From an uncultured Sphingomonadaceae bacterium (GTDB lineage: Bacteria; Pseudomonadota; Alphaproteobacteria; Sphingomonadales; Sphingomonadaceae), in assembly GCA_947488625.1 (NCBI GenBank), contig CANKZR010000001.1, forward strand, positions 372,001 to 436,000: a DNA stretch of 64,000 nt. The letters run 5' to 3'. Shown piece after piece: positions 1 to 8,034 of this stretch (its first letter is position 1; each line of letters starts with the position of its first letter). A program made the translations under genes and the position numbers. Below the pieces are notes generated by a model, which did no database searches, was not told where the DNA came from, and worked only from the letters and a program-made list of their open reading frames with translations.

Positions 1-614
1 ATGGAGAGGGAAGAAAAACGCTCCCATGTAAGGCGCCGAACCGCCGGCACAATCAGGCCGATGGGCGCAAGAATGCCCCAGCGCACGATCAGCGCGATGG
101 GCGCAAGCGCTGCCACAGCCACGAACAGCGGCAGGCTCCACGGTTTCATCAGGGCCAATGGCATGTATTCCGGATCTTCGGCCGTGCCGTATTTCGTGCG
201 CGCGTGGTGCAGGGTGTGCACGCTTTCGTACATCAGGCTGGGCGTCAGCATGGGAATGCCCACCAACAGGTTCCATGCCGTGCGAAAGCCGGGCAGGGCG
301 GTGCGGTGGAGGTGCGAAATCTCGTGGATGAACAGCAGCGCACGATATAGCGCGAGGACCGAGACCACGGCCAGTCCAATAGCCACCCACGTGTTTTCGA
401 CCAGGATTGCCCCTGTCATCGCGGCATAGCCCACCAGCGCCGATCCGATCATGTCCGGCCAGTAGATGTCGGGCCGCGCAGTATTGATGTCGCGCGTCAG
501 TTCCGCCGCCGCGCGCAGCATCGCCTTGTCGTCAGGGATTTGCGCGTGAATACGCCGCTGCGCTGGCTTGGTCAGAGCTACTTTCTGCTCGGAAGTGTTT
601 GTCGTCGCGTCCAT
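1..614 (-). CDS. Fatty acid desaturase family protein (3' end outside window)
   Basis: Membrane di-iron desaturase or hydroxylase of the fatty-acid desaturase superfamily. Reading from the ATG at 614, the first 204 codons are present and the gene runs off the left edge. Two histidine boxes of the family are visible: HEISHLH at about residues 97-103 and HTLHH at about 133-137. They sit among hydrophobic segments at about 56-72, 78-96 and 115-130. The third box (HxxHH) would lie beyond the edge. The family introduces double bonds or hydroxyl groups into acyl chains or carotenoids in the inner membrane; the substrate cannot be told from this part. It is divergent from the GNAT-like gene at 731. 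The family call is firm, the substrate unknown. Confidence 0.85.
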   Translation of the reverse strand, partial: MDATTNTSEQKVALTKPAQRRIHAQIPDDKAMLRAAAELTRDINTARPDIYWPDMIGSALVGYAAMTGAILVENTWVAIGLAVVSVLALYRALLFIHEISHLHRTALPGFRTAWNLLVGIPMLTPSLMYESVHTLHHARTKYGTAEDPEYMPLALMKPWSLPLFVAVAALAPIALIVRWGILAPIGLIVPAVRRLTWERFSSLS

Positions 615-730
615 AAGGCGGGCTCTATAGTCCAGATTATTCGAAAGTGCGATATGGCGCGACGAAATGCTCGCGCGCCTGACCCCGCACGGTTGACAGG
701 GCCTTAAAGCATATCAAGAGCGAACCGGGC

Positions 731-1906
731 ATGAATGAAAGGCCGATCCACGTGAGCGAGAAGATAGATATTGCCCCTGTGTCCGGCAAGGGTGACCTCG
801 ATGCATTCATCGATATCGCGTATGAGCTGAACGAGAGCGATCCCAATTGGGTGCCGCCGCTGCGCATGGAAGTGCGTGAACTGCTGGATCCGGGCAAGAA
901 CCCGTTTTTCGAGCACGCCAAGGTGCAACTGTTTCTCGCTCGCCGTGGGGATGAAGTGGTTGGCCGGATATCGGCCCATTACGACGAACTGGCGCTAGCG
1001 CAGCCCCGCGAACAGGGGATGGGGCCGGGCACGGGCAACTGGGGCATGATGGAGGCGGCGGACGAGGCCGTGATGGCCGCATTGATCGCGCGCGCAGAAC
1101 AATGGCTGCGCGAACAGGGAATGGCCCGTGTTCTTGCACCGCTAAGCCTGTCCGTATGGGACGAGCCGGGCCTGCAGGTGAAGGGGCACGATCACCCGCC
1201 GATGATCATGATGGGTCATCACAATGCGGATTACGAAGGATGGGTAGAGGCACAGGGCTATGACGTCGCAAAGCGCCTGTTTACCTACGATCTGAAAATC
1301 CACGGCGGATTTCCTCCGTTGATCGATCGTATCGTCGCATCAGGAGAGAAGTCCAGCCGCATCAACGTGCGCATGGTCGATACCAAGAATTTCGATGACG
1401 ATGCCGCCATCTGCATGGATATCCTCAACGCTGCATGGTCCAACAACTGGGGTTATGTGCCGTTCACGGAGGCCGAGAAGGTCTATGCCTCCAAGAAGTT
1501 GCGACCCCTGACAAAACAGGGCGCCAACATGATCGCCTTCGTTGACGGAGAGCCGGCTGCATTCATGCTGGCCTGGCCAGATATCAATCTGAAGCTGAAG
1601 AATTACGGCGGCAAGCTGTTTCCGTTCAACTGGCTGAAACTGTTGTTGTGGCTGCGCAACCCGGACTCGTTCAACTGGCGCGTGCCCCTGATGGGGGTGA
1701 TACCGAAATACCAGAACAGTCGCATGGCAAGCCAATTGGCCTTCATGATGATCGAATATATCCGCCGCTATTCGGTGGGTCGGTTCGATGGCGAACGGGC
1801 CGAAGTCGGATGGATTCTGGAAGACAATCAGGGAATGGTGGCGATCGCCGACGCCATCGGGGCAAAGGTCAATCGCGAATACCGCCTGTACGAAAAGCAA
1901 CTCTAG
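731..1906 (+). CDS. Conserved GNAT-like acyltransferase-type protein
   Basis: 391-residue soluble protein with no signal peptide. The N-terminal third carries a GNAT-like pattern: a stretch around residues 70-90 with FLARRGDEVVGRISAHYD resembles the central beta strands of N-acetyltransferases. The C-terminal half (about 295-391) is a second conserved region containing MGVIPKYQNSRMASQLAFMM and a WILEDNQGM segment, typical of GNAT folds in which an Asn-rich loop follows the acetyl-CoA site. No substrate can be inferred. The start at 731 follows an AAGAG element at 716-720. An EcfG-type promoter begins 21 bases after the stop and serves the next gene, so this gene is probably a separate transcription unit. 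Function is uncertain. Confidence 0.6.
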   Translation: MNERPIHVSEKIDIAPVSGKGDLDAFIDIAYELNESDPNWVPPLRMEVRELLDPGKNPFFEHAKVQLFLARRGDEVVGRISAHYDELALAQPREQGMGPGTGNWGMMEAADEAVMAALIARAEQWLREQGMARVLAPLSLSVWDEPGLQVKGHDHPPMIMMGHHNADYEGWVEAQGYDVAKRLFTYDLKIHGGFPPLIDRIVASGEKSSRINVRMVDTKNFDDDAAICMDILNAAWSNNWGYVPFTEAEKVYASKKLRPLTKQGANMIAFVDGEPAAFMLAWPDINLKLKNYGGKLFPFNWLKLLLWLRNPDSFNWRVPLMGVIPKYQNSRMASQLAFMMIEYIRRYSVGRFDGERAEVGWILEDNQGMVAIADAIGAKVNREYRLYEKQL

Positions 1907-1926
1907 GCACCAATCGATCCATGCAG

Positions 1927-1952
1927 GGAACCCTCCGCGTTCGTTCCACGTT
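1927..1952 (+). promoter_or_regulatory. EcfG-type general-stress promoter of the response regulator gene
   Basis: GGAAC at 1927-1931 and CGTT at 1949-1952 are separated by 17 bases. This matches the established alphaproteobacterial EcfG consensus (GGAAC-N16/17-CGTT) exactly. The predicted transcript would begin near 1959, about 33 bases before the ATG at 1992, leaving room for the GGAGG at 1984-1988. Confidence 0.85.
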
Positions 1953-1991
1953 AGGGTCGCAGGTGCAGCCACAGCACCTACCCGGAGGCCG

Positions 1992-2435
1992 ATGATCGAC
2001 AGTCGCGACAGCAATACCCGCAGTGAGAAGAAGACCCGGCGCAAGAAGCTTGGCCGCGTGTTGCTGGTGGAGGATGACGCCGTTCTCGCGATGTCGCTGG
2101 AAGATGCCCTGCTTGCCGGCGGGGCGGAGCAGGTGATCATCTGCCATACGATGAAGGCAACGGTGGCCGAGCTGGAAAAGGATGAGAAGCTGGACGCTCT
2201 TATCCTGGACGTTCACCTTGCAGACCGGGATGATGGCTGGGCACTAGCGGAACTGGTTGCCTTGCTGGGACCGAAACGGCCATGGATCGCATTTGCCACC
2301 GGTGCGCCCGATGAAATCCCGCCCGAGATCGCCGAGATGGGCCCGGTGTTCGAGAAGCCCTACGATCCGGAACAGCTCGTGAAGGTACTTGCAGCCGGGC
2401 GCAAGCAGGGCCTGTTCTCGCGCCTGCTCGGCTAG
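1992..2435 (+). CDS. Single-domain response regulator, FAT-GUY-like (SdrG-type)
   Basis: 147-residue stand-alone receiver domain with no output domain. Acidic pocket residues D28 and D29 lie in LLVEDD, the phosphoacceptor is D63 in LILDVHL, the conserved Thr sits in AFATGAP at about 101-107, and the Lys is K122 in EKPYD. The PWIAFATG stretch resembles the PFxFATGY signature of the FAT-GUY single-domain regulators such as SdrG of Sphingomonas melonis, which modulate the general stress response; the Tyr of the motif is Ala/Pro here. The start at 1992 is set by a GGAGG at 1984-1988. The gene has its own EcfG-type promoter and is followed by a terminator at 2501. It probably takes part in phosphorelay tuning of the stress response. 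Function is inferred from motif and promoter. Confidence 0.8.
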   Translation: MIDSRDSNTRSEKKTRRKKLGRVLLVEDDAVLAMSLEDALLAGGAEQVIICHTMKATVAELEKDEKLDALILDVHLADRDDGWALAELVALLGPKRPWIAFATGAPDEIPPEIAEMGPVFEKPYDPEQLVKVLAAGRKQGLFSRLLG

Positions 2436-2500
2436 GCAAACCCCAAATTCTAAAGATCGCATGCTATCAATTGATGCAGCTGGAACGCTGCACGAAAAAA

Positions 2501-2530
2501 AGGCCTCCGATCAGAGGATCGGAGGCCTTT
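2501..2530. terminator. Bidirectional intrinsic terminator
   Basis: A perfect 12-base inverted repeat (AGGCCTCCGATC at 2501-2512, complement at 2517-2528) with an AGAG loop. It is preceded by a run of seven A (2495-2501) and followed by TTT. It lies 65 bases after the response regulator stop and separates that gene from phyR. Confidence 0.85.
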
Positions 2531-2722
2531 CGGGATCGTATCACCAGCCGCTTGGACGGGAGGGGGGGTCTCGGCGGTGACATAGACTAAATGACCGTCC
2601 TTAAATGCAGTTCCCAGCACCTCGAATTTTTGCCGATTTTTTTCAAAATTATTCTCAAGAGGGTTTGCAAAGCCCGTGAACAGCGCCCATTCGAGGCGAG
2701 AAAATTCCTGAAAGCAGCGAGT
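2531..2722. other. Intergenic stretch upstream of phyR, no gene seen
   Basis: About 190 bases between the terminator and the phyR promoter. Short frames exist on both strands but none has a Shine-Dalgarno sequence or resembles NepR, the anti-sigma factor often encoded next to phyR. nepR and ecfG therefore lie outside the window. The stretch from about 2625 to 2665 is AT-rich. Confidence 0.5.
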
Positions 2723-2747
2723 GGAACCCATTCTCCTCGTGTGCGTT
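2723..2747 (+). promoter_or_regulatory. EcfG-type promoter of phyR
   Basis: GGAAC at 2723-2727 and CGTT at 2744-2747 with a 16-base spacer, an exact match to the EcfG consensus. The phyR ATG lies 31 bases downstream of CGTT, after a GGGAAGGG at about 2766-2773. This arrangement gives PhyR positive autoregulation. Confidence 0.88.
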
Positions 2748-2778
2748 CACCTGAAACGAAATACCGGGAAGGGTCTAT

Positions 2779-3573
2779 ATGAGTATTGGTGCAGAAGTCG
2801 CCGCACATCTACCGTTTCTTCGTCGCTATGGCCGCGCCCTCACAGGGTCGCAGTCAACCGGCGATGCATTTGTTCAAGCCACACTGGAAGCCGCTCTGGC
2901 CGACGATGACCTCGCAGACAGCCTGCGCGGTGGGCGCGTGCCGCTGTACAAGGCTTTCAACAAGGTCTGGTCCAGCGCCTACATGGAAGTCGAGGACCCG
3001 CAGTCCGAAGGCAGTTCCCACGAAGTTGCCGCGCAGGACCAGCTGAAGCGTATCACGCCCGTCAACCGGCAGGCATTGCTGTTGACCACGGTGGAAGACT
3101 TTTCGACCTCCGAAGCGGCAGAGATCATGGACATGGATGAAGGCGATGTGGAATCGCTGGTTCGTGAAGCCGTGGCCGAGATAGAGCGTGAAAGCAGCAC
3201 CAACGTCCTGATTATCGAGGACGAGCCGCTCATTTCGATGCAGCTTGAAGACCTGGTAAAATCGCTGGGTCATGAAATCTGCGGAACCGCGGCGACCCGT
3301 ACGCAGGCGCAGGAAGTCGTGGCCGAGAAAACGCCGGGTCTGGTGCTCGCCGACATCCAGCTTGCCGATGGTTCCTCCGGCCTCGATGCGGTGGACGATA
3401 TTCTCGCCATCGAATCCGTGCCTGTGATCTTCATCACCGCCTATCCGGAACGCCTGCTGACAGGCGACCGTCCAGAGCCGACCTATCTCATCACCAAGCC
3501 GTTTCAGGAAGACACGGTTCGTGCGGCTATCAGCCAGGCACTGTTCTTCGGAACCAGCCGTCCGCTGGACTGA
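2779..3573 (+). CDS. phyR: PhyR, general stress response anti-anti-sigma regulator
   Basis: 264 residues with the diagnostic order of PhyR: an N-terminal ECF sigma-like domain (about 1-138) that mimics EcfG, then a receiver domain (about 141-260). Receiver residues are E147/D148 in LIIEDEP, the phosphoacceptor D192 in LADIQL, T220 in FITAYP and K240 in ITKPF. When phosphorylated, PhyR binds the anti-sigma factor NepR through its sigma-like domain and releases EcfG, switching on stress genes. The sigma-like part has SEAAEIMDMDEGDVESLVREA in place of a DNA-binding sigma-4 helix-turn-helix. The upstream EcfG promoter and the single-domain regulator nearby fit a stress-signalling locus. It converges with the MATE gene, 21 bases apart. 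Very confident. Confidence 0.96.
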   Translation: MSIGAEVAAHLPFLRRYGRALTGSQSTGDAFVQATLEAALADDDLADSLRGGRVPLYKAFNKVWSSAYMEVEDPQSEGSSHEVAAQDQLKRITPVNRQALLLTTVEDFSTSEAAEIMDMDEGDVESLVREAVAEIERESSTNVLIIEDEPLISMQLEDLVKSLGHEICGTAATRTQAQEVVAEKTPGLVLADIQLADGSSGLDAVDDILAIESVPVIFITAYPERLLTGDRPEPTYLITKPFQEDTVRAAISQALFFGTSRPLD

Positions 3574-3594
3574 TTCGTACCTTAACCTATTGGC

Positions 3595-4983
3595 CTATGC
3601 GTCCCCGGCGGATTTTTCGTCGGGGCGCTTCCACAATACCCACCAGGCAATCGCTGCAGCGGCAAGGCCACCCAGCAGGTTTGCGGCCAATTCGCCAAGA
3701 TAAATTGCTTCGGTCCCCAACGTGCCGCGCAGAAGCCAGGCGAAGGGCACCATCACCAGCAGTACGCGGGTGAGTGAAAGAGCGAGCGCGTTGCCGGCGC
3801 GATCAATGGCATTCAGCGCCCCGTTCACCACGATCAGTACGCCATACCCTGCATACCCCCAGACGGATATCGCGAGGTAGGCCGATGTCGCCTCCAGCGT
3901 GCGCGGCTCGTCGCTGAAGAGGTTTGCGAACCAGCCTCGCAGCGTGAACAGCAGGAGAGCGGCAGCCAGCCCGTAGCCGAGGCAGAACAGGCCCGCCTGC
4001 ACCAGCGCGCGCCGCGCCCGGTCGTATTGCAGCGCTCCCCAGTTCTGGCCGACGATGGCGCCGATCGAACCCGAAAGCGCCAGCAGCGGTACAACCGCGA
4101 AACTTTGCAAACGTCCGCCCGCTCCAAAGCCCGCAACCGCTGCCGACCCCTCTACCGCCAGCAGGGAGGTGAGAACGGCCAGGCCAGCGGGATTGATCGA
4201 GTTGGTAAAGGCTGCCGGGCCGGCAACCCGCGTCAGCGCCTTGAGCTGCAAACCGACGCGGCAATTGCGCACCGCAGAAGGTTTGAAAGGCAGATCATGT
4301 CTTTCAAGCAACCAGAAGGCCACGATGACGCCTACCAGCCATCCGCCGATGGTGGCATAGGCCGCGCCCGCCACGCCGAAACCTGCAAAGCCGAATGCTC
4401 CGGTTATCAGCAGCGGATCGAGAACCCAGTTCACCATGGAATAGATGACGAGCACCGCGGTGTTGCTCTTGGCTGCGCCCTGTCCGCGCAGCACACCGTT
4501 GGCGCCCATCATCGTCATCATCAGCACGAAACCGAAGGCGTAGGGCTGCATGTACTCGTCTATCAACGGCAAGACCGCGGCATCGGCCTGCATGAGCTGG
4601 AACAGCGGCTGGCGTAGCGCATACAGCAGCAGGCCCAGTGTAATGCCCGCGGCCAGCCCTAGCATCAGGCCCAGGTTTGCGCGGGCCAGTGCACGCTCGT
4701 CGTCCCCTTCGCCCAAGGCCCGGCTGACGACCGAATTGATGCCCACCATCACACCTACGCCGAGGCTCTGCAGCGCGGTGATGACAGGAAAGATGAAACT
4801 GATCGCCGCGAGTTCGTTTGCGCCAAGCTGGCCGATGAAATAGGCGTCGATCACACCGACAGACATGATTGCGGCCACGCCGACGATGGCGGGCGTCGTC
4901 TGCCTGACGAGGTGCCCGGCAATCGAGCCGCGAACGAGCTTGGCCCGTGGGTTTTCCGGCTGTTCTGAAGCTGTTGTGGCCAT
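3595..4983 (-). CDS. MATE family efflux transporter
   Basis: 462-residue inner-membrane protein with about 12 hydrophobic segments in two halves, as expected for Na+ or H+ driven multidrug and toxin extrusion (MatE) antiporters. Conserved family features include the first helix with VGVIDAYFIGQLGANELAA, a GINSVVSRALGEGDDERA loop and, in the second half, SGSIGAIVGQNWGA. The cytosolic N-terminus is about 30 residues long. MATE pumps export cationic drugs, toxins or metabolites; the substrate is not predictable. It stands alone, convergent with phyR, and its start lies about 240 bases from the divergent iron-sulfur gene. Family is confident. Confidence 0.92.
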   Translation of the reverse strand: MATTASEQPENPRAKLVRGSIAGHLVRQTTPAIVGVAAIMSVGVIDAYFIGQLGANELAAISFIFPVITALQSLGVGVMVGINSVVSRALGEGDDERALARANLGLMLGLAAGITLGLLLYALRQPLFQLMQADAAVLPLIDEYMQPYAFGFVLMMTMMGANGVLRGQGAAKSNTAVLVIYSMVNWVLDPLLITGAFGFAGFGVAGAAYATIGGWLVGVIVAFWLLERHDLPFKPSAVRNCRVGLQLKALTRVAGPAAFTNSINPAGLAVLTSLLAVEGSAAVAGFGAGGRLQSFAVVPLLALSGSIGAIVGQNWGALQYDRARRALVQAGLFCLGYGLAAALLLFTLRGWFANLFSDEPRTLEATSAYLAISVWGYAGYGVLIVVNGALNAIDRAGNALALSLTRVLLVMVPFAWLLRGTLGTEAIYLGELAANLLGGLAAAAIAWWVLWKRPDEKSAGDA

Positions 4984-5220
4984 GCGCCCCCAGATGGTGT
5001 GTGGCCGTGCAGCGGCAACATGGCCCTAAGCGCGTGTCAAAGGGCAAGCAACACCCGGCATCGCTTTGTCAGACGGCCGATTTCAGCTGACATGGGCGAT
5101 TACCTTGGTTCGGATAGCGCGAGGCGTTTACGCGATGTTCCTGCTGTCCTAGATACGCAGGCGCAACTGCCGCGTACGGGTGTTACCCAGGGCGGCGAAA
5201 GTGAGAGATTTTCCAAGACA

Positions 5221-5784
5221 ATGACGGCAATGACGGTGAACGAACGGCCTGTCGATTTCGACATGGATCCAGCAACGCCCTTGCTGCACGCTCTGCGCGA
5301 CGCGGCGAACCTGACGGGCACCAAATATGGCTGCGGCGTTGGCGATTGCGGCGCCTGTATGGTGCTGGTGGACGGAGAAGCCTTACGATCGTGCCTCGTC
5401 ACCATCGGGGAGGCGGAGGGGCGCTTCATCACCACCATCGAGGGATTGAGCCGCGATCGTTCGCACCCGGTACAGCAGGCCTTGGTGGCAGAGCAGGCGA
5501 TCCAGTGTGGCTTTTGTACGCCCGGCATCGCCATCGCGGCTGCCAGTCTGCTGCGCAGCAACCCTGATCCGACCGAGGCTCAAATCAGGGAAGCCATTCC
5601 CAACCTGTGCCGTTGCGGCGTCTATCCCCGGCTTGTTCGCGCGGTGCAGCGCGCTGGCCGCGTGGCGCGTCGTCGCGAAACGATCAGCGCCGCGCCTGCA
5701 CCGGGTATAGACCCTGCAGACGCGGCGCGCGTTGTTCCGGGCATGCGTCTTGACGATGCCGGCCCGAATACATCCACGGATTGA
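5221..5784 (+). CDS. Orphan [2Fe-2S] small subunit of a molybdenum hydroxylase (IorA/CoxS family)
   Basis: 187 residues with both iron-sulfur domains of isoquinoline 1-oxidoreductase alpha or xanthine dehydrogenase small subunits. The plant-type ferredoxin cysteines are C38, C43, C46 (CGVGDCGAC) and C58, and the helical-domain cluster is C96, C99, C130 and C132. These subunits pass electrons from a large molybdopterin subunit (IorB) to an acceptor. No large subunit lies next to it: the next gene is a convergent TonB receptor whose stop is 4 bases away. The start at 5221 (MTAMTVNERP) aligns with the usual IorA N-terminus; the ribosome site is weak. The tail beyond residue 150 is longer than usual. 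Fold certain; partner unknown. Confidence 0.88.
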   Translation: MTAMTVNERPVDFDMDPATPLLHALRDAANLTGTKYGCGVGDCGACMVLVDGEALRSCLVTIGEAEGRFITTIEGLSRDRSHPVQQALVAEQAIQCGFCTPGIAIAAASLLRSNPDPTEAQIREAIPNLCRCGVYPRLVRAVQRAGRVARRRETISAAPAPGIDPADAARVVPGMRLDDAGPNTSTD

Positions 5785-5788
5785 ACGA

Positions 5789-7888
5789 TCAGAACCGCAA
5801 CCTTGCGCCAATGCTGGCGTTCAGCGGCGCACCGGGCTGGATGTTATTGTCGCCGTGGGCGCTGGGATAGTAATCCTCGTCGAACAGGTTCTCCACGTTG
5901 GCCTGCAGCGTCAGCGTCTCGGTCGCTTCGAAAAAGACAGCAGCATCCACGCGCGTGTAGGCAGGCAGGACCACGTTGTTGCTGAGCGAGGCGAATTGCT
6001 CGGAAAGATGCGTCAGTCCCGCGCCAAAGGCAATCCGGTCTGTCACGTCGTAACGCGCCCAGGCGGTGATCTGGTGCTCGGGCACCTGTTGCAGGGTGGT
6101 ACCCGCAGCAGCCGAAGTTGTGGTCGATGTGATCTCGCCATCAAGATAGGCATAGCCCAGGCTTACAGAGAGTCCGTCGACAGGTTCGCCCACGAGGCCG
6201 AGTTCGAAACCTTCGACTTCGCTTTCGCCCGCCAGAATTACCAGGCCGGTATTGGCAGGGTCGGGCGCGGTGGTGTTGGATCGGGTAAGGCGGAAGATTG
6301 CCGCCGTTAGCAGCAATTCACGATGCGGAGCCCACTTCACGCCGGCCTCGAGATTCTCGAAAGTTTCCGGTTCCAGCGAGGCCGATTGCTGGCTCAACAT
6401 CACGAACTGGTCGCCCGATTGCGGCAGGAAGCTTTCGGCATAGCTGGCATAGACGGACAGGTTTTCCTGCGGTTTCAGGATCGCGCCGAAACGCGTGCTC
6501 CAGCGGCTGTCCACGCGGTCGCCGTCGAAACCGGAGATGAAATCGGTGCTTTCCAGGTCGAAGCGATCGTAACGCACGCCTGCCACCAGTTGCAGGATAC
6601 CGATATCCAGCTGTTCCTGTGCATAGAAGGACAAGGTGGAAAGCTCGCTGGCGCTGGCACGCTGCGGCGCGAGGGTGAAGCTGGGAACGGTAATCGTATC
6701 GTCCAGTGCCACGGTAACGCCCGTAGCCGCACCGTTGTTGAACAGCGCACGGTCGCGCACCGAGTCCGTATCCTGCGTGCCCGCCTCGGCACCGATCAGC
6801 AGCGTATGGGCAAGCGAACCGGTCTCGAACTGGCCCACCAGGTTCAGCTGTCCGATCAGGTTCTGACGGTCCGTACCGCTTTCATAGCCCGAAAGGTTCA
6901 CGGTCGTATCGGTCGTGCCGCCACCCGGAACGATATTGGAATAGAACTTGTCGTAATCGGCAAACATCACGCTGGCGTTCAGGCTCCAGGCGCCGCTGAA
7001 ATCGTGTTCCAGCCTTGTGCGTCCGATATGCACTTCAACATCGCTGAAATTGTATTCGGGATCGCCGAAGAATGTCTCGTCGAAGCCGCGCAGCGGACCG
7101 CCGTTGAGGGATGGCACGCCGCGATCGACGACGCGTTCGTCATCATCGTAGGTATAATAGGCGTATAGGCGCGTATCGGGGCCGAGATTGGCGGTTACAG
7201 TGGGGGAGAAGCCGAAGAAGCGGCCTTCGTATACGTCGCGATGGTTGTCGAATTCCTCGTACGTGCCGGTGAGACGAACGGCCAGGTTATCGCTTGCCGG
7301 AAGATTGGCATCGCCGGTGATATTGAACGCGCCAAAGGTATCCACCTGCGCGCCCAGCGAATGTTCGGTGACGCCCAACTCGCCGACCTTGGCCACGCGG
7401 TTGATCGCGCCGCCACCGGCACCGCGCCCGAAGATCAAAGCGTTGGCGCCCTTAAGCACTTCCACCCGCTCCACGTTATACAGCGGGCGATAGTATTGCG
7501 CATCGTCGCGCAGACCATCGATGTAGAAATCGGCGGTGGTTTCCTGCCCGCGAATGAACACCTCGTCACGATGGCCTTCGCCGGTTTCCAGGCTTACACC
7601 GGGGACGAAACGCAATGCGTCGTTCAGGCTGGTCACGGCCTGGTCTTCCAGCTGGTCCGCCGTGATGACGGTAACGGCCTGCGGCACGTCGATGATGGGC
7701 GTGGGTGTCTTGGTGCCCGTGCTGCCATCCTCGTTCACGTAGCTATCGCGTTCACCGGACACGACGATGTTGCCGGGCAGGTAATCACGCTGCGCGTCGG
7801 TATCGGCGTCGGTGGTGGCCGATGCGGCGGTGGGTGCAACGGTTGCGGCGCTTGCCAACAGAGCAAGGCGGATAACGGCGGTACGAAT
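5789..7888 (-). CDS. TonB-dependent siderophore receptor, probable non-AUG start
   Basis: Outer-membrane receptor of the FhuA/Fiu type with an N-terminal plug beginning near PQAVTVITADQLEDQAV, a plug core FIRGQETTADFYIDGLRDDAQYYRP, and a C-terminal barrel ending in SIGARLRF with the terminal Phe. It imports ferric siderophores using TonB energy. A Fur-box-like site lies 54 bases upstream, so iron repression is likely. The frame extends upstream of the first TTG (7858) through a hydrophobic signal sequence (IIIRTAVIRLALLASAATV), with a GGAGGG Shine-Dalgarno just ahead. No ATG, GTG or TTG occurs in that stretch, so an ATT or ATC start near 7888-7894 is proposed; 7888 is used here. A TTG start at 7858 would truncate the signal peptide. 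Confidence 0.85.
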   Translation of the reverse strand: MRTAVIRLALLASAATVAPTAASATTDADTDAQRDYLPGNIVVSGERDSYVNEDGSTGTKTPTPIIDVPQAVTVITADQLEDQAVTSLNDALRFVPGVSLETGEGHRDEVFIRGQETTADFYIDGLRDDAQYYRPLYNVERVEVLKGANALIFGRGAGGGAINRVAKVGELGVTEHSLGAQVDTFGAFNITGDANLPASDNLAVRLTGTYEEFDNHRDVYEGRFFGFSPTVTANLGPDTRLYAYYTYDDDERVVDRGVPSLNGGPLRGFDETFFGDPEYNFSDVEVHIGRTRLEHDFSGAWSLNASVMFADYDKFYSNIVPGGGTTDTTVNLSGYESGTDRQNLIGQLNLVGQFETGSLAHTLLIGAEAGTQDTDSVRDRALFNNGAATGVTVALDDTITVPSFTLAPQRASASELSTLSFYAQEQLDIGILQLVAGVRYDRFDLESTDFISGFDGDRVDSRWSTRFGAILKPQENLSVYASYAESFLPQSGDQFVMLSQQSASLEPETFENLEAGVKWAPHRELLLTAAIFRLTRSNTTAPDPANTGLVILAGESEVEGFELGLVGEPVDGLSVSLGYAYLDGEITSTTTSAAAGTTLQQVPEHQITAWARYDVTDRIAFGAGLTHLSEQFASLSNNVVLPAYTRVDAAVFFEATETLTLQANVENLFDEDYYPSAHGDNNIQPGAPLNASIGARLRF

Positions 7889-7941
7889 GATGATTCCCTC
7901 CTGAGTCGCTATTGCGATTGATTTGCAGAAGCGCCCCTATT

Positions 7942-7960
7942 GAGAATGATTATTATTGGC
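7942..7960 (-). promoter_or_regulatory. Fur box upstream of the TonB receptor
   Basis: Read on the minus strand, this 19-base site agrees with the classical Fur box GATAATGATAATCATTATC at 15 of 19 positions. It lies 54 bases upstream of the proposed receptor start and about 75 bases from the divergent ArsC-like gene. Iron-dependent repression of the receptor is the expected role. Confidence 0.75.
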
Positions 7961-8034
7961 AACAGCTAATGTGCATTGGCTGGTAAAAGAACGCACGCTA
8001 GGCCGGGACGGACGTTTCAATCGAGGAGGATCAC

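Noticed and set aside
2436-2778. Possible nepR gene between the response regulator and phyR
   Set aside because: No frame on either strand resembles NepR or has a ribosome site; frames there cross the terminator or promoter.
3603-3625. Hairpin CCCCGGCG/CGTCGGGG as a phyR terminator
   Set aside because: It lies in the 3' coding end of the MATE gene and is not followed by T residues on the plus strand.
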